A stretch of DNA of 64,000 nucleotides from Polynucleobacter sp. MWH-Braz-FAM2G. GTDB taxonomy: Bacteria > Pseudomonadota > Gammaproteobacteria > Burkholderiales > Burkholderiaceae. Shown piece after piece: positions 18,637 through 27,486 of the stretch. The position numbers were made by a program, and so were the translations under genes. A model generated the notes under the pieces. The model searched no databases, was not told where the DNA came from, and was given only the letters and a program-made list of their open reading frames with translations. Position 1 is the stretch's first letter, and every line of letters begins with the position of its first letter. The stretch covers positions 1,447,424 to 1,511,423 of the forward strand of contig NZ_CP061300.1 of the NCBI RefSeq assembly GCF_018687635.1. Direction: 5' to 3'.

Positions 18637-19209
18637 TCAGATATATTGCTGCGCTATTAGGGATTTGAATTTAGCTCTAAATTTAGCAAGCTTGGGCGCC
18701 ACTACCGCCATGCAATAACCTTGATAGGGATGTTGCTGAAAATAATTCTGATGGTAGTCTTCAGCAGGATAAATGACTGGGGCAACATCGATTTTCGTAA
18801 CCACTGGATTAGAGTAAATTTTTGAATCTTCAAGCTCAGCAACAACTTCACGCGCAATCCTGGCTTGATCATCGCTATGTGTAAAGATAACCGAGCGATA
18901 TTGTGTGCCGTGATCATTCCCCTGGTAGTTCAGAGTAGTGGGATCATGAATAACGAAAAAAATCTCCAATAAATCTCGAAATAAAATTTTCTGAGGATCA
19001 AACAGGATATCGACAATTTCTGCGTGACCAGTTGCGCCAGTACAAACCGCCTCATATGTAGGATTCGGTCCTAGACCTCCAGCATACCCAGAAACCACGG
19101 ACTGGACCCCAGAAATCTGTTGATATACCGCCTCAAGGCACCAAAAACAGCCACCGCCTAAAGTAGCCCGCTCCAAAAGGGGTGCATTTTTTTCTATATT
19201 TGTTTCCAT
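18637..19209 (-). CDS. msrA: Peptide-methionine (S)-S-oxide reductase
   Basis: Repairs methionine S-sulfoxide in proteins. The 190-residue protein carries the catalytic motif GGCFWCLEAVYQ at residues about 19-30, the typical GYAGG, and HAEIVDILFDP. The tail YQGYCMAVVAPKLAKF holds a possible resolving cysteine. Upstream, AGGAT can be read either as a ribosome binding site or as part of a TAGGAT -10 box 6 nt before ATG. It is convergent with pdxH. Confidence 0.96.
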   Translation of the reverse strand: METNIEKNAPLLERATLGGGCFWCLEAVYQQISGVQSVVSGYAGGLGPNPTYEAVCTGATGHAEIVDILFDPQKILFRDLLEIFFVIHDPTTLNYQGNDHGTQYRSVIFTHSDDQARIAREVVAELEDSKIYSNPVVTKIDVAPVIYPAEDYHQNYFQQHPYQGYCMAVVAPKLAKFRAKFKSLIAQQYI

Positions 19210-19246
19210 AGCTTTATCCTAATGCCTTATTCAAATGCCTGCCATC

Positions 19247-20656
19247 TATTAATAGACCATGAACCGCTTTACTATCCAGCTAGACGAAATCAAAGCAGCC
19301 TATGCTGCAGAACCCAATCCAACTCTCGAAATCCGTTTAGATCGTATTGCTCGCATTGAAAAAATGATTGCAGCAAATGAGGAGAAAATCTGCAAGGCTC
19401 TCATAGCTGATTTTGGTGTTCGCCACCCAGTCGAAACACGCTTAGCGGAATGCCAAATGATCTATCAGGCATGTCAATATACCCGCAAGCATCTCAAAGA
19501 ATGGATGAAGCCAGAACAAAGAGATGTTCCATTTCATATGGGGTCCTCTCAGGCTTGGGTCCAAAGTCAATCTCTTGGTGTGGTCGGCATACTCAGCCCA
19601 TGGAACTACCCTGTCCAGCTAGCCCTCATTCCTGCGATTGCAGCACTCGCCGCAGGTAATCGTGTATGGCTCAAACCATCGGAAAGAAGTTCTCGCACCT
19701 CTGGGTTCGTTGCTAGTTTGATTCAAGAATATTTTCATCCAACCGAGTTTTGTGTCACCACTGGCGGACCCGAAGTTGCAGAACAATTTGCATCACTACC
19801 ATTTGATCATCTCTTTTTTACAGGATCAGGCTCTATTGGCAAAAAGGTAATGCGTGCTGCAGCAGAAAACCTCACTCCCGTAACGCTAGAGTTAGGCGGC
19901 ACAACTCCTGTCATTATTGATCCGAGCGCCAATCTAAAAGATGCTGCTTCCTCTATTGCCTATGGCAAATTACTCAATGGCGGTCAAACCTGTATTGCAC
20001 CAGACTATGTTCTGCTAGCAGCAAGCCAGCAAGATGAATTTATTCGTGAACTACAAAGTGCAGCACAAACTCAATTCAGTAATCCAGAAGAATTAACTGG
20101 CCCTATTGATGAAAGGCAATTGCAATACTGGCAACACTTAGTGGGCGATGCGCTTGATCGTGGTGCAAAAGTAATTCCTTTACTCAATAATCCAGGAGTG
20201 GGAGCAAGATCATTCGAGCCAATCGCACTAATTCATGTTCCTGCTGAAGCACGTGTATTGCATGAAGAAATCTTTGGCCCTATTTTGCCTATTGTGACTG
20301 TTGCTAATACTGAGGCGGCAATTGCTTATATCAACAGCAAACCCAAACCTTTAGCTTTGTACTGGTTTGGTAAAGATAAGAAGAATATGAAACAGGTTTT
20401 GAATGAAACCTCCTCAGGTGGTGTGACAATCAATGACACACTTTTACACATTGCGATTGAGGATTTACCTTTCGGCGGTGTTGGCGCTAGCGGCATGGGC
20501 AGTTATCACGGTAAGGCAGGTTTTGATACCTTCAGCCATCGTAAGTCAATTCTGGATGTGCGTGGCTTTTTTGGTCTTAATTTCTTTAAGGGGACTCAAA
20601 CAGCGCGCCCACCATATGGAAAGAAAATTGAGTGGTTATTACGTTTCTTGAGATAG
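19247..20656 (+). CDS. NAD(P)-dependent aldehyde dehydrogenase, coniferyl-aldehyde dehydrogenase-like (CDS 19259-20656; -10 box 19247-19252)
   Basis: The coding sequence runs from ATG 19259 (465 residues). It has the aldehyde dehydrogenase core: SPWNYPVQLALIPAIAALAAGN and WLKPSE for cofactor, FTGSGSIGKKVM, the catalytic glutamate in LELGGTTPVI and catalytic cysteine in NGGQTCIAPDYVL. Length and the C-terminal hydrophobic tail resemble class 3 and coniferyl aldehyde dehydrogenases. The physiological aldehyde is not predictable. TATTAA at 19247-19252 lies exactly 6 nt before the ATG with no Shine-Dalgarno sequence, suggesting a leaderless transcript. Confidence 0.9.
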
Positions 20657-20661
20657 CTCAT

Positions 20662-21342
20662 TCAATAAACTAACAGTCGACCAGCAAAGCCGATAAACAA
20701 GACTCCTGCTAGCATCCACAGCGCAGCTCCTAAGCGGGGCTGTCGCTGAAAAAATTTCAAGAATAGTTGCCCGACAAAAATCAAACAAGCTAAGTAAGAC
20801 ATGCTCATGAATTGCAGGACGATAGCAAGATAGGAGAAGGTATATGCAGGATTTTCAAAGTCTGGGCGAATAAATTGAGAAAAGAAAGCGATAAAGAAAA
20901 AGATTGCTTTAGGATTTGTTAATGAAAGCGTGAGTGCAGCTACTAGGGGATGAAATTGCATTACCTTGGCTTGCAAGGTCTCATCAGACTCTTCATGCAG
21001 AGCCCGATGCCAACGTTTAATGCCATTACGAAATAAACCCCAACCCATCCAAGCTAAATAGATTGCTCCTATAGTTTGAACAATGCCGAATAACAGTGGC
21101 GAAGACATCAAGAGCGAGGCCGCGCCCAAAGCAATCGCAATCATCAAGACAGAATCGCCAATAAAAATTCCAAGCGCGCCCCAAGCGCCAAAGCGCCACC
21201 CTTTTTGAGTCGATACCGCCAAGACATAAAGAGAGTTAGGCCCAGGAAGCAAGATGATAAAAATTGTCCCCAAAAGATATGTCGAGAAATCAACGATTCC
21301 AGCCTTAGCAGGGGATAAGAAATCGATAGTGAGCCATTCCAT
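20662..21342 (-). CDS. leuE: LysE/RhtB family exporter, LeuE-like
   Basis: A 226-residue inner-membrane exporter with about six helices. The LysE/RhtB hallmark LLPGPNSLYVLAVSTQKG is near residue 32, followed by GIFIGDSVLM and SLTNPKAIFFFIAFFSQFI. Overall spacing resembles E. coli LeuE, an exporter of leucine and similar amino acids; the true substrate is not proven. A GTG lies one codon upstream at 21345, but a TATGAT box (21354-21349) exactly 6 nt before ATG 21342 favours that ATG and a leaderless mRNA. Convergent with the aldehyde dehydrogenase gene. Confidence 0.85.
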   Translation of the reverse strand: MEWLTIDFLSPAKAGIVDFSTYLLGTIFIILLPGPNSLYVLAVSTQKGWRFGAWGALGIFIGDSVLMIAIALGAASLLMSSPLLFGIVQTIGAIYLAWMGWGLFRNGIKRWHRALHEESDETLQAKVMQFHPLVAALTLSLTNPKAIFFFIAFFSQFIRPDFENPAYTFSYLAIVLQFMSMSYLACLIFVGQLFLKFFQRQPRLGAALWMLAGVLFIGFAGRLLVY

Positions 21343-21374
21343 CACGTAATCATATAATTAATTCGGGAAAACCC

Positions 21375-21594
21375 TTGTAATCAATCACTCAAACTGTCAT
21401 AATGAGAGGCTTTTTTAAGCAATTTGATTCATCGCCCCCCAGCTCTATTTCAGCGTATCGTTTAGAAGTCATAAACACAGAAGTTACAAAACACGCTGCC
21501 GCTTGTCTGATGGTCGATGCCTTTGACCATCGCATCCTTTAAAAACTATGGATGCAACATACGGAGACATCCCTTGAAAGGGATGTGTAATAGC
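21375..21594 (+). promoter_or_regulatory. Promoter and structured 5' leader of the DEAD-box helicase gene
   Basis: TTGTAA (21375-21380), a 17-bp spacer and CATAAT (21398-21403) predict transcription from about 21410, giving a leader of about 185 nt. It contains a perfect hairpin GATGGTC/GACCATC (21509-21515 with 21525-21531) and a second, ACATCCCTT/AAGGGATGT (21567-21586), ending 8 nt before the ATG. The second hairpin covers the only purine-rich stretch that could bind the ribosome. Long structured leaders are common on cold-induced helicase genes; regulation here is inferred. Confidence 0.55.
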
Positions 21595-23073
21595 ATGACT
21601 TTTTCTAAAGAAACTAAACACGAGTCGAAAGATTCAAAGAGCGCTGGAAATGAATTCCAGAATTTTGCCCTAGCGGCATCACTCCTTAAAAACGTTGCTG
21701 AATTGGGTTTTACCCAAGCTACCGAAGTGCAAGCGCGGGTTATTCCTGCGGCTTTGGCAGGCGGCGACTTATTGGTAAGCAGCCAAACTGGCAGCGGTAA
21801 AACCGCATCCTTTTTATTGCCGTTAATTCATCAACTGATTGAAAGCAACCCAAACAATTCACCTGTACCAGGCCGTGCTCAACCCAAAGTGTTGGTGCTC
21901 TGCCCTACACGTGAGTTGGCTCAGCAGGTTGCTGCTGATGCAGTGAACTTAGTTCGCGGCATGAAAGGTATTCGTATCGCCACTGTTATGGGTGGCATGC
22001 CTTACGGCAAACAAATCCAAGCATTAAAAGGTGCGCTGTTAGTTGTTGCAACTCCAGGTCGTTTGCTAGACCTGTGCGATAGCAAAGCAATACGCTTAGA
22101 TGATGTTAAACAGCTTGTGATTGACGAAGCTGATCGCATGCTTGACATGGGATTTGCAGAAGATCTCGAAGCAATTGATAAACGTTGTTCTGGACGCAAC
22201 CAAACCTTGATGTTCTCCGCAACTTTTGCTCCAAAGATTATGTCTTTGGCAAACGAGTTGACTACAGATGCTAAACGCATTGAACTTGCTCACGCAGGTG
22301 AAAAACATGCCAACATTGAGCAGAAGTTGCACTGGGCTGATAGCATGTCACATAAGCACAAATTGCTTGAACACATTTTGGCTGATGCCTCTTTGGATCA
22401 AGCCGTGGTGTTTGCTAGCACTCAAGTTGAAAGTGAAAAAATCGCAGACACCTTGCGCGCTAATGGCTATGAAGCAACTGCACTTCATGGTGCAATGCCC
22501 CAAGCTGTGCGTATGCGCCGCCTCGAGTCCTTGCGTAAGGGTCACACCAAGATTCTGGTTGCGACTGACGTAGCTGCTCGCGGTATTGATGTACCACGTA
22601 TTAGTCACGTAATTAACTTTGGCCTTCCAATGAAACCAGAAGACTACACGCATCGCATCGGTCGTACGGGTCGTGCAGGTCGCAATGGTGTGGCAATCAC
22701 TTTGGTTGAACATCGTGATCGCGCGAAGATCCGCAATATTGAGCGCTTTACACAGCAAGATATCGTGGCTTCAGTGATCGCCGGTCTTGAGCCACAAGCG
22801 AAACCAAGCTTTGGTGGTGGTGGCGGTCGTCCTGGTGGTCGCTCTGGTGGTGGTTTTGGAGGCAATCGATCTGGTGGCGGTGGTGGTCGTTACGGTTCAG
22901 GTGCGCGTTCTGAGTCTCGTTTCGGCGGCGGTCGTTCGGGTGACTCACGTCCAGCACGTTCAGCAGACTCGCGTCCTGCGCGTTCTGCTGACTCACGTCC
23001 TAGTCGTCCAGCAGGTCCACGCTTTGCTAAACCAAAGTCTGGCGGTCAACGTCGCAACTTTAGTGGCAACTAA
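21595..23073 (+). CDS. rhlE: DEAD-box ATP-dependent RNA helicase (RhlE-like)
   Basis: A 492-residue helicase. Motif I SQTGSGKT, motif Ia PTRELAQQ, motif II IDEADRML, motif III SATF and motif VI HRIGRTGRAGR are all intact. The upstream Q motif is FTQATEVQARVIP. After about residue 405 the tail is low-complexity Gly/Arg/Ser with a tandem SADSRPAR repeat, an RGG-like RNA-binding extension. ATG 21595 was chosen because upstream residues do not resemble the family and because the hairpin leader ends there. RhlE-type helicases act in ribosome assembly and RNA decay, often in the cold. ubiC follows after 2 nt. Confidence 0.93.
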   Translation: MTFSKETKHESKDSKSAGNEFQNFALAASLLKNVAELGFTQATEVQARVIPAALAGGDLLVSSQTGSGKTASFLLPLIHQLIESNPNNSPVPGRAQPKVLVLCPTRELAQQVAADAVNLVRGMKGIRIATVMGGMPYGKQIQALKGALLVVATPGRLLDLCDSKAIRLDDVKQLVIDEADRMLDMGFAEDLEAIDKRCSGRNQTLMFSATFAPKIMSLANELTTDAKRIELAHAGEKHANIEQKLHWADSMSHKHKLLEHILADASLDQAVVFASTQVESEKIADTLRANGYEATALHGAMPQAVRMRRLESLRKGHTKILVATDVAARGIDVPRISHVINFGLPMKPEDYTHRIGRTGRAGRNGVAITLVEHRDRAKIRNIERFTQQDIVASVIAGLEPQAKPSFGGGGGRPGGRSGGGFGGNRSGGGGGRYGSGARSESRFGGGRSGDSRPARSADSRPARSADSRPSRPAGPRFAKPKSGGQRRNFSGN

Positions 23074-23075
23074 AA

Positions 23076-23660
23076 ATGGCTCACCGCAATCGTCTCCGTT
23101 CTGCATGGAATCGAGTCGGTTCCGGTGAAATTCATTTAGCACCACGCATGTGGCAACCATGGTTGAGCGACACTGGATCCCTCACCCAAAAGATAGAGGC
23201 TGCCATTGGGCAAAAACTAGAAGTACAAGTTTTGCGCGATTACCCTCAATCACTGAATAGCGACGAAAGTCGCTATTTTCATTTCAAACTCAGGCGTTGC
23301 AGAGTTCGCGAAGTGCTGCTCTGCTCCAATGGAATTCCTTTGGTAATGGCTCACAGCGTCATCCCAACATCAAGCTCTAGTGGCTCTAACCATGCCATCT
23401 TACGTTTAGGCACCAAACCCTTAGGGGCAGTTTTGTTTAGCAAAACCCGTAAGCATTCCAAAGCAAAACCGCCGCGTGATATTGCCCGCCTGGATAAAAG
23501 CAGTGAATTATGGAAAAGATGTGCCAAACGATTTAGTGACTTGAGCTCACCATTATGGGCGCGACGAACCCTCTATCGCTTAAAGGGGCGACCTATTTTG
23601 GTAAATGAAATTTTCTTACCAGCCTTACAAGAAGCCCTCAACCTTAAAAAACTTAGATAG
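23076..23660 (+). CDS. ubiC: Chorismate lyase
   Basis: Converts chorismate to 4-hydroxybenzoate and pyruvate, the first step of ubiquinone synthesis. The 194-residue protein shows the UbiC layout: WLSDTGSLTQKI near the N-terminus, the arginine-rich HFKLRRCRVREVLL, PLGAVLF, and the C-terminal VNEIFLPAL with the conserved glutamate. It starts 2 nt after the helicase stop. Its 3' end overlaps the 3' end of hemD by 8 bp (tail to tail). No ubiA follows. Confidence 0.85.
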   Translation: MAHRNRLRSAWNRVGSGEIHLAPRMWQPWLSDTGSLTQKIEAAIGQKLEVQVLRDYPQSLNSDESRYFHFKLRRCRVREVLLCSNGIPLVMAHSVIPTSSSSGSNHAILRLGTKPLGAVLFSKTRKHSKAKPPRDIARLDKSSELWKRCAKRFSDLSSPLWARRTLYRLKGRPILVNEIFLPALQEALNLKKLR

Positions 23661-24477
23661 TTAGCCAAGCCAGAGTTGCTTTTACCAGAGCCTCATCACC
23701 GGGATCGCAAGTAAAGACTTCACCAAACCCAATTAATTCAGCCGCATCCGCAATATTATGATGAGGGCATAGTGCACTAGCGCTAGAGAGCTTTTGCGTA
23801 AACCGATCTTTAATCACCCCTCCAAGATATCGAACAGCCTCAGAGGAGGTAAGCAACCAGAGTGACTTACTCCAATCGATTTCTCGAATTGCTTCCCAAG
23901 CAGGATTGTCAATATCCAAAGGCACGCGACTATAAGTTGAGATAGCCTCTACAGTAGCCCCTGCCTTCTTTAAGGTGTCAGCCAACCAATCACGACCACC
24001 ATCCCCTTTAAAGATAACTACTTTTTTATTTTGCCAATTCCACTGCAGCGATTGAAGCTCTTGCCACAATCCTTCTGAATCCCAATTTTCATTTTTTTGA
24101 GGAAGAATGATCGGTGTCGGCTTTTGCTCTAATCCAACACCATGATTTCTTAAGGCCTGTTGACTGCTTCCCCCCATCACTCCTATCGGAATAATCTCCT
24201 TTGAAAGGTCTTGCCAGTCACGCTCCATTAAACGCATAACACTTTCAATAGCGTTAGGACTCACAAAGATAGCAAGATCTGCATCATTCAAGACAGAGGC
24301 AATATATTCCGCTAGTGGCTTGTCATCTTTGGGGGCAATCGTTAACAAAGGTAAAGACAATATCTCAGGGAAACTACGATTTGCTATGCCACTTTTACCT
24401 ATTGCATTGGTGAGCACCTCAATTAATTGACGAGCCTGACCACTTGGCCTAGTAACAATAATGGTTTTGGTACTCAT
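23653..24477 (-). CDS. hemD: Uroporphyrinogen-III synthase
   Basis: Closes and inverts the D ring of hydroxymethylbilane to form uroporphyrinogen III for heme and cobamide synthesis. HemD sequences are weakly conserved; this 274-residue protein is assigned from IIVTRPSGQARQLIEVL at the N-terminus, AIFVSPNAIESVM, VVIFKGDGGRDWLADTLKKAGA and LTSSEAVRYL, and from its place directly after hemC (24-bp gap). No deletion or odd feature is visible. Confidence 0.9.
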   Translation of the reverse strand: MSTKTIIVTRPSGQARQLIEVLTNAIGKSGIANRSFPEILSLPLLTIAPKDDKPLAEYIASVLNDADLAIFVSPNAIESVMRLMERDWQDLSKEIIPIGVMGGSSQQALRNHGVGLEQKPTPIILPQKNENWDSEGLWQELQSLQWNWQNKKVVIFKGDGGRDWLADTLKKAGATVEAISTYSRVPLDIDNPAWEAIREIDWSKSLWLLTSSEAVRYLGGVIKDRFTQKLSSASALCPHHNIADAAELIGFGEVFTCDPGDEALVKATLAWLTI

Positions 24478-24501
24478 ACTTGAGAACGAATTCGTCTTTT
24501 T

Positions 24502-25467
24502 CTACTTAGGCAGTGTTGGAATCAAATCTGCCGCACCTTGAGATAACAAGTCCTGAGCTACGGATAATCCAAGGGCCTCAGCGTCCTCCACCGAATTCAC
24601 TCGAGCACTGCTAGTTGCCAAACAAATTGCTTTGCCATCTGTGCTGGCAACAAAGGAGCGAATCTGCATTAGATTCTGATCCCATGTAGCATGCGCAGCC
24701 AGCGGAACCTCACAGGAACCACCTAATTGACGAGACACCATCCGCTCAGCAGAGACCGCAAATAATGTGGGCGAGTCGTTCAATGGGGCAAGCCATTGTT
24801 TGATATCAGGATGCTTGCTCAATGTTTCTATTCCTAAGGCACCCTGACCCGCGGCTGGCGTATATGGATCATAAGGAAGGTAGGCGCGAATACGGCTCTC
24901 AAGACCTAGGCGCTTTAAGCCAGCAGCCGCCAATATGATGGCCTTATACTCACCTCGATCTAACTTACCCATACGGGTATCTAAATTTCCACGTAATGGC
25001 TGGATAACTAGATGGGGAAATTTTGCACGCAGAACTGACTCGCGGCGCAGACTGGATGTTCCGACTACGGCACCCGGAGGGAGATCTTCAAGACTGGCGT
25101 AATCATTCGACACAAAGGCATCTCTTGCATCTTCCCTAGCCATAACGCATGCCAAATCAAATCCTTCAGGCATCACCATGGGCACATCTTTTAAGGAATG
25201 CACAGCTAAATCCGCACGTCCATCCTCTAGCGCTGTTTCAAGCTCTTTTACAAAAAGCCCTTTTCCACCCACTTTAGACAGGGCTTTATCCAAAATTTGA
25301 TCTCCACGGGTTGTCATTCCCAAAATCTGGACATCACAGTCGGGATAGAGCTTTTTTAGGCAATCCCGGACATGTTCAGCCTGCCACATAGCGAGGCGAC
25401 TTTCACGGGAGGCGATTACAAGGCGCTTTGGGGCAGCTAGGGATGAAGAATTCAGGGTTTGGGACAT
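24502..25467 (-). CDS. hemC: Hydroxymethylbilane synthase (porphobilinogen deaminase)
   Basis: Polymerises four porphobilinogen units. The 321-residue form from ATG 25467 opens with [30 protein letters not shown]; the frame is open farther upstream but would run into the argH start. Motifs include [28 protein letters not shown] and the cofactor cysteine in [13 protein letters not shown]. No Shine-Dalgarno sequence is present. A TATTTT hexamer 7 nt upstream of ATG suggests a nearly leaderless mRNA. Divergent from argH across 43 bp. Confidence 0.95.
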   Translation of the reverse strand: MSQTLNSSSLAAPKRLVIASRESRLAMWQAEHVRDCLKKLYPDCDVQILGMTTRGDQILDKALSKVGGKGLFVKELETALEDGRADLAVHSLKDVPMVMPEGFDLACVMAREDARDAFVSNDYASLEDLPPGAVVGTSSLRRESVLRAKFPHLVIQPLRGNLDTRMGKLDRGEYKAIILAAAGLKRLGLESRIRAYLPYDPYTPAAGQGALGIETLSKHPDIKQWLAPLNDSPTLFAVSAERMVSRQLGGSCEVPLAAHATWDQNLMQIRSFVASTDGKAICLATSSARVNSVEDAEALGLSVAQDLLSQGAADLIPTLPK

Positions 25468-25498
25468 AACATTTAAAATAATCAAAGACCTACACCAA

Positions 25499-25504
25499 TA
25501 TACT
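25499..25504 (+). promoter_or_regulatory. -10 box of a predicted leaderless argH promoter
   Basis: TATACT is followed by exactly six bases (GTGTTT) and the argH ATG at 25511. No convincing -35 element is visible, and there is no Shine-Dalgarno sequence. The same hexamer and spacing precede pdxH. Confidence 0.45.
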
Positions 25505-25510
25505 GTGTTT

Positions 25511-26929
25511 ATGAGCTCATCAAATAATTCCTTAGCCAACAAAGCCCAAGCTTGGTCGGCCCGTTTCGCAGAACCCGTTGACGAACTTGTTCAGCGTTAT
25601 ACCGCTTCCATCGGGTTTGATCAACGCTTTGCAATGGTTGATATCGCAGGGTCTCTGGCTCACGCAGCGATGCTGGCCACCCAAAAAATCATTAGCGCTC
25701 AAGATTTAGCTGATATTCAAAGGGGAATGGCGCAGATTAAGAGCGAAATCGAATCTGGTCAATTTAACTGGCAATTAGCCCTCGAAGACGTTCACCTCAA
25801 TATTGAAGCACGACTAACAGCTTTAGTTGGTGATGCTGGCAAGCGTTTGCATACTGGCCGTTCTCGCAATGACCAAGTGGCAACTGATTTACGTCTTTGG
25901 TTGCGCGGAAGTGTAGATGACATTGCTACCACCCTGAAATCTTTACGTGTAGCGCTTTTGGATTTAGCAGAAAAGCATGCTGCCACCATCATGCCCGGCC
26001 ATACTCATTTGCAAGTTGCGCAACCGATTACTTTTGGTCACCACTTGATGGCTTATTACGAGATGTTTAGTCGTGATGCAAGTCGTTTGACTGACTTACG
26101 TGCTCGCTTTAATCGCTTGCCCTTAGGTGCAGCTGCTTTAGCAGGAACTACCTACCCCATAGATCGTGAGCAGGTTGCCAAAGCTCTCGGCTTTGATGGT
26201 ATCTGCAATAACTCCCTAGATGCTGTATCAGATCGAGATTTTGCAATTGAGTTCTGCGCCTTTGCCTCAATCTTGATGATGCATATCTCCCGTCTATCAG
26301 AAGAGCTTATTTTGTGGTTAAGCCCCCGCTTTGGCTTTATCGATTTACCAGATCGCTTTTGCACTGGTAGCTCCATCATGCCGCAGAAGAAAAATCCTGA
26401 TGTTCCTGAACTAGCTCGCGGCAAAACCGGTCGGGTTTATGGTGACCTAATTTCTTTATTGACGCTGATGAAAGGGCAACCACTTGCCTACAACAAGGAT
26501 AATCAAGAAGATAAAGAACCTTTGTTTGATGCCGTAGATACGGTGCAAGATACCTTGCGTATTTTTGCCGACATGGTTCCTCATATCGAGGTCAAAGCCG
26601 ATGTAATGAAAGCTGCTGCCGAAGAGGGATTTGCTACTGCCACCGACCTTGCTGACTACTTGGTTAAGAAAGGCTTAGCTTTCCGCGATGCACACGAAGC
26701 TGTTGCTCACGCAGTCAAAGCTTGTGTAGGCAGAAATTGTATGTTGACAGACTTAAGTCTCTCAGAATTACGCTTTGCTTGTGGCCTGGATAATCGCCCT
26801 GAGCTTATCGGTGATGATGTATTTACCCTACTCACGGTTGATGGTTCCGTTCAGTCCCGGCAACACGCTGGAGGCACCGCTCCAGCACAAGTGCTCTCTG
26901 CGATTAAACGGGGTCGCGCAGATCTATAA
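25511..26929 (+). CDS. argH: Argininosuccinate lyase
   Basis: Last step of arginine synthesis: argininosuccinate to arginine and fumarate. The 472-residue length, the N-terminal [37 protein letters not shown], and the superfamily signature [12 protein letters not shown] are all present. A GTG two codons upstream (25505) is the alternative start, but ATG fits the family and the promoter spacing. Arginine made here is a substrate of cyanophycin synthetase, a pathway link only. The TRAP permease genes follow after 5 nt. Confidence 0.97.
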   Translation: MSSSNNSLANKAQAWSARFAEPVDELVQRYTASIGFDQRFAMVDIAGSLAHAAMLATQKIISAQDLADIQRGMAQIKSEIESGQFNWQLALEDVHLNIEARLTALVGDAGKRLHTGRSRNDQVATDLRLWLRGSVDDIATTLKSLRVALLDLAEKHAATIMPGHTHLQVAQPITFGHHLMAYYEMFSRDASRLTDLRARFNRLPLGAAALAGTTYPIDREQVAKALGFDGICNNSLDAVSDRDFAIEFCAFASILMMHISRLSEELILWLSPRFGFIDLPDRFCTGSSIMPQKKNPDVPELARGKTGRVYGDLISLLTLMKGQPLAYNKDNQEDKEPLFDAVDTVQDTLRIFADMVPHIEVKADVMKAAAEEGFATATDLADYLVKKGLAFRDAHEAVAHAVKACVGRNCMLTDLSLSELRFACGLDNRPELIGDDVFTLLTVDGSVQSRQHAGGTAPAQVLSAIKRGRADL

Positions 26930-26934
26930 AACGC

Positions 26935-27486
26935 ATGGGATTTTGGTCTAAGCTCTCAGCAGGCATTGATTGCATAAACCAGTTTTTGGGGCGGGCAGCA
27001 AGCATCATGATTTTGCTGTCTTGCGTAGTGTCTGCAGGCAACGCGTTACTCCGCTACGGCTTAGACATCAGCAATAACTGGCCGCTAGAGCTTCAGTGGT
27101 ACCTTTTTGCGGCTGCTGTTATGCTGGGCTCAGCATACACACTCAAACGTAACGAGCATGTCCGTGTCGACATCATCTACTCACATCTCTCTGATCGAGG
27201 ACGTCTTTGGGTTGATCTCTTGGGTCTGATTTTCTTTTTGATGCCAGCATGCCTCTTATTTGCCTGGCTATCTTGGACTAGCCTGTTTTATCCTTCTTGG
27301 CTGGTGATGGAGCATTCACTGAACTCAGGTGGGCTAGCACGCTATCCAATTAAATTTGTAGTACCCTTCGGCTTTTTTATGCTCAGCCTACAAGGTCTTT
27401 CTGAAATCATTAAGCGCATCGGTGCCCTGAAAGGCAATCTTGTACTACCTGCCGAAGACCTGCAATACGAGAAGCCAATCCAATGA
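26935..27486 (+). CDS. TRAP transporter small permease subunit (DctQ family)
   Basis: A 183-residue membrane protein with four predicted helices and the DctQ-type segments NWPLELQWYLFAAAVMLGSAY and RVDIIYSHLSDRGRLWVDLLG. TRAP transporters import organic acids using a sodium gradient, a periplasmic binding protein and two permease subunits. It begins 5 nt after argH and its stop overlaps the next ATG (ATGA), so argH and the permeases are probably cotranscribed. The binding-protein gene is not adjacent. Confidence 0.9.
   Translation: MGFWSKLSAGIDCINQFLGRAASIMILLSCVVSAGNALLRYGLDISNNWPLELQWYLFAAAVMLGSAYTLKRNEHVRVDIIYSHLSDRGRLWVDLLGLIFFLMPACLLFAWLSWTSLFYPSWLVMEHSLNSGGLARYPIKFVVPFGFFMLSLQGLSEIIKRIGALKGNLVLPAEDLQYEKPIQ

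Noticed and set aside
22348..22758. 136-codon minus-strand open frame inside the helicase gene
   Set aside because: Lies wholly opposite the conserved helicase motifs and has no recognisable features.
22920..23020. Tandem nucleotide repeat suggesting a CRISPR or minisatellite
   Set aside because: It encodes the Ser-Ala-Asp-Ser-Arg-Pro repeats of the helicase tail, stays in frame and has no spacers.
22787..23128. Plus-strand open frame of 113 codons across the helicase-ubiC junction
   Set aside because: Out-of-frame reading of the Gly/Arg-rich tail; valine-rich and without family features or a ribosome binding site.
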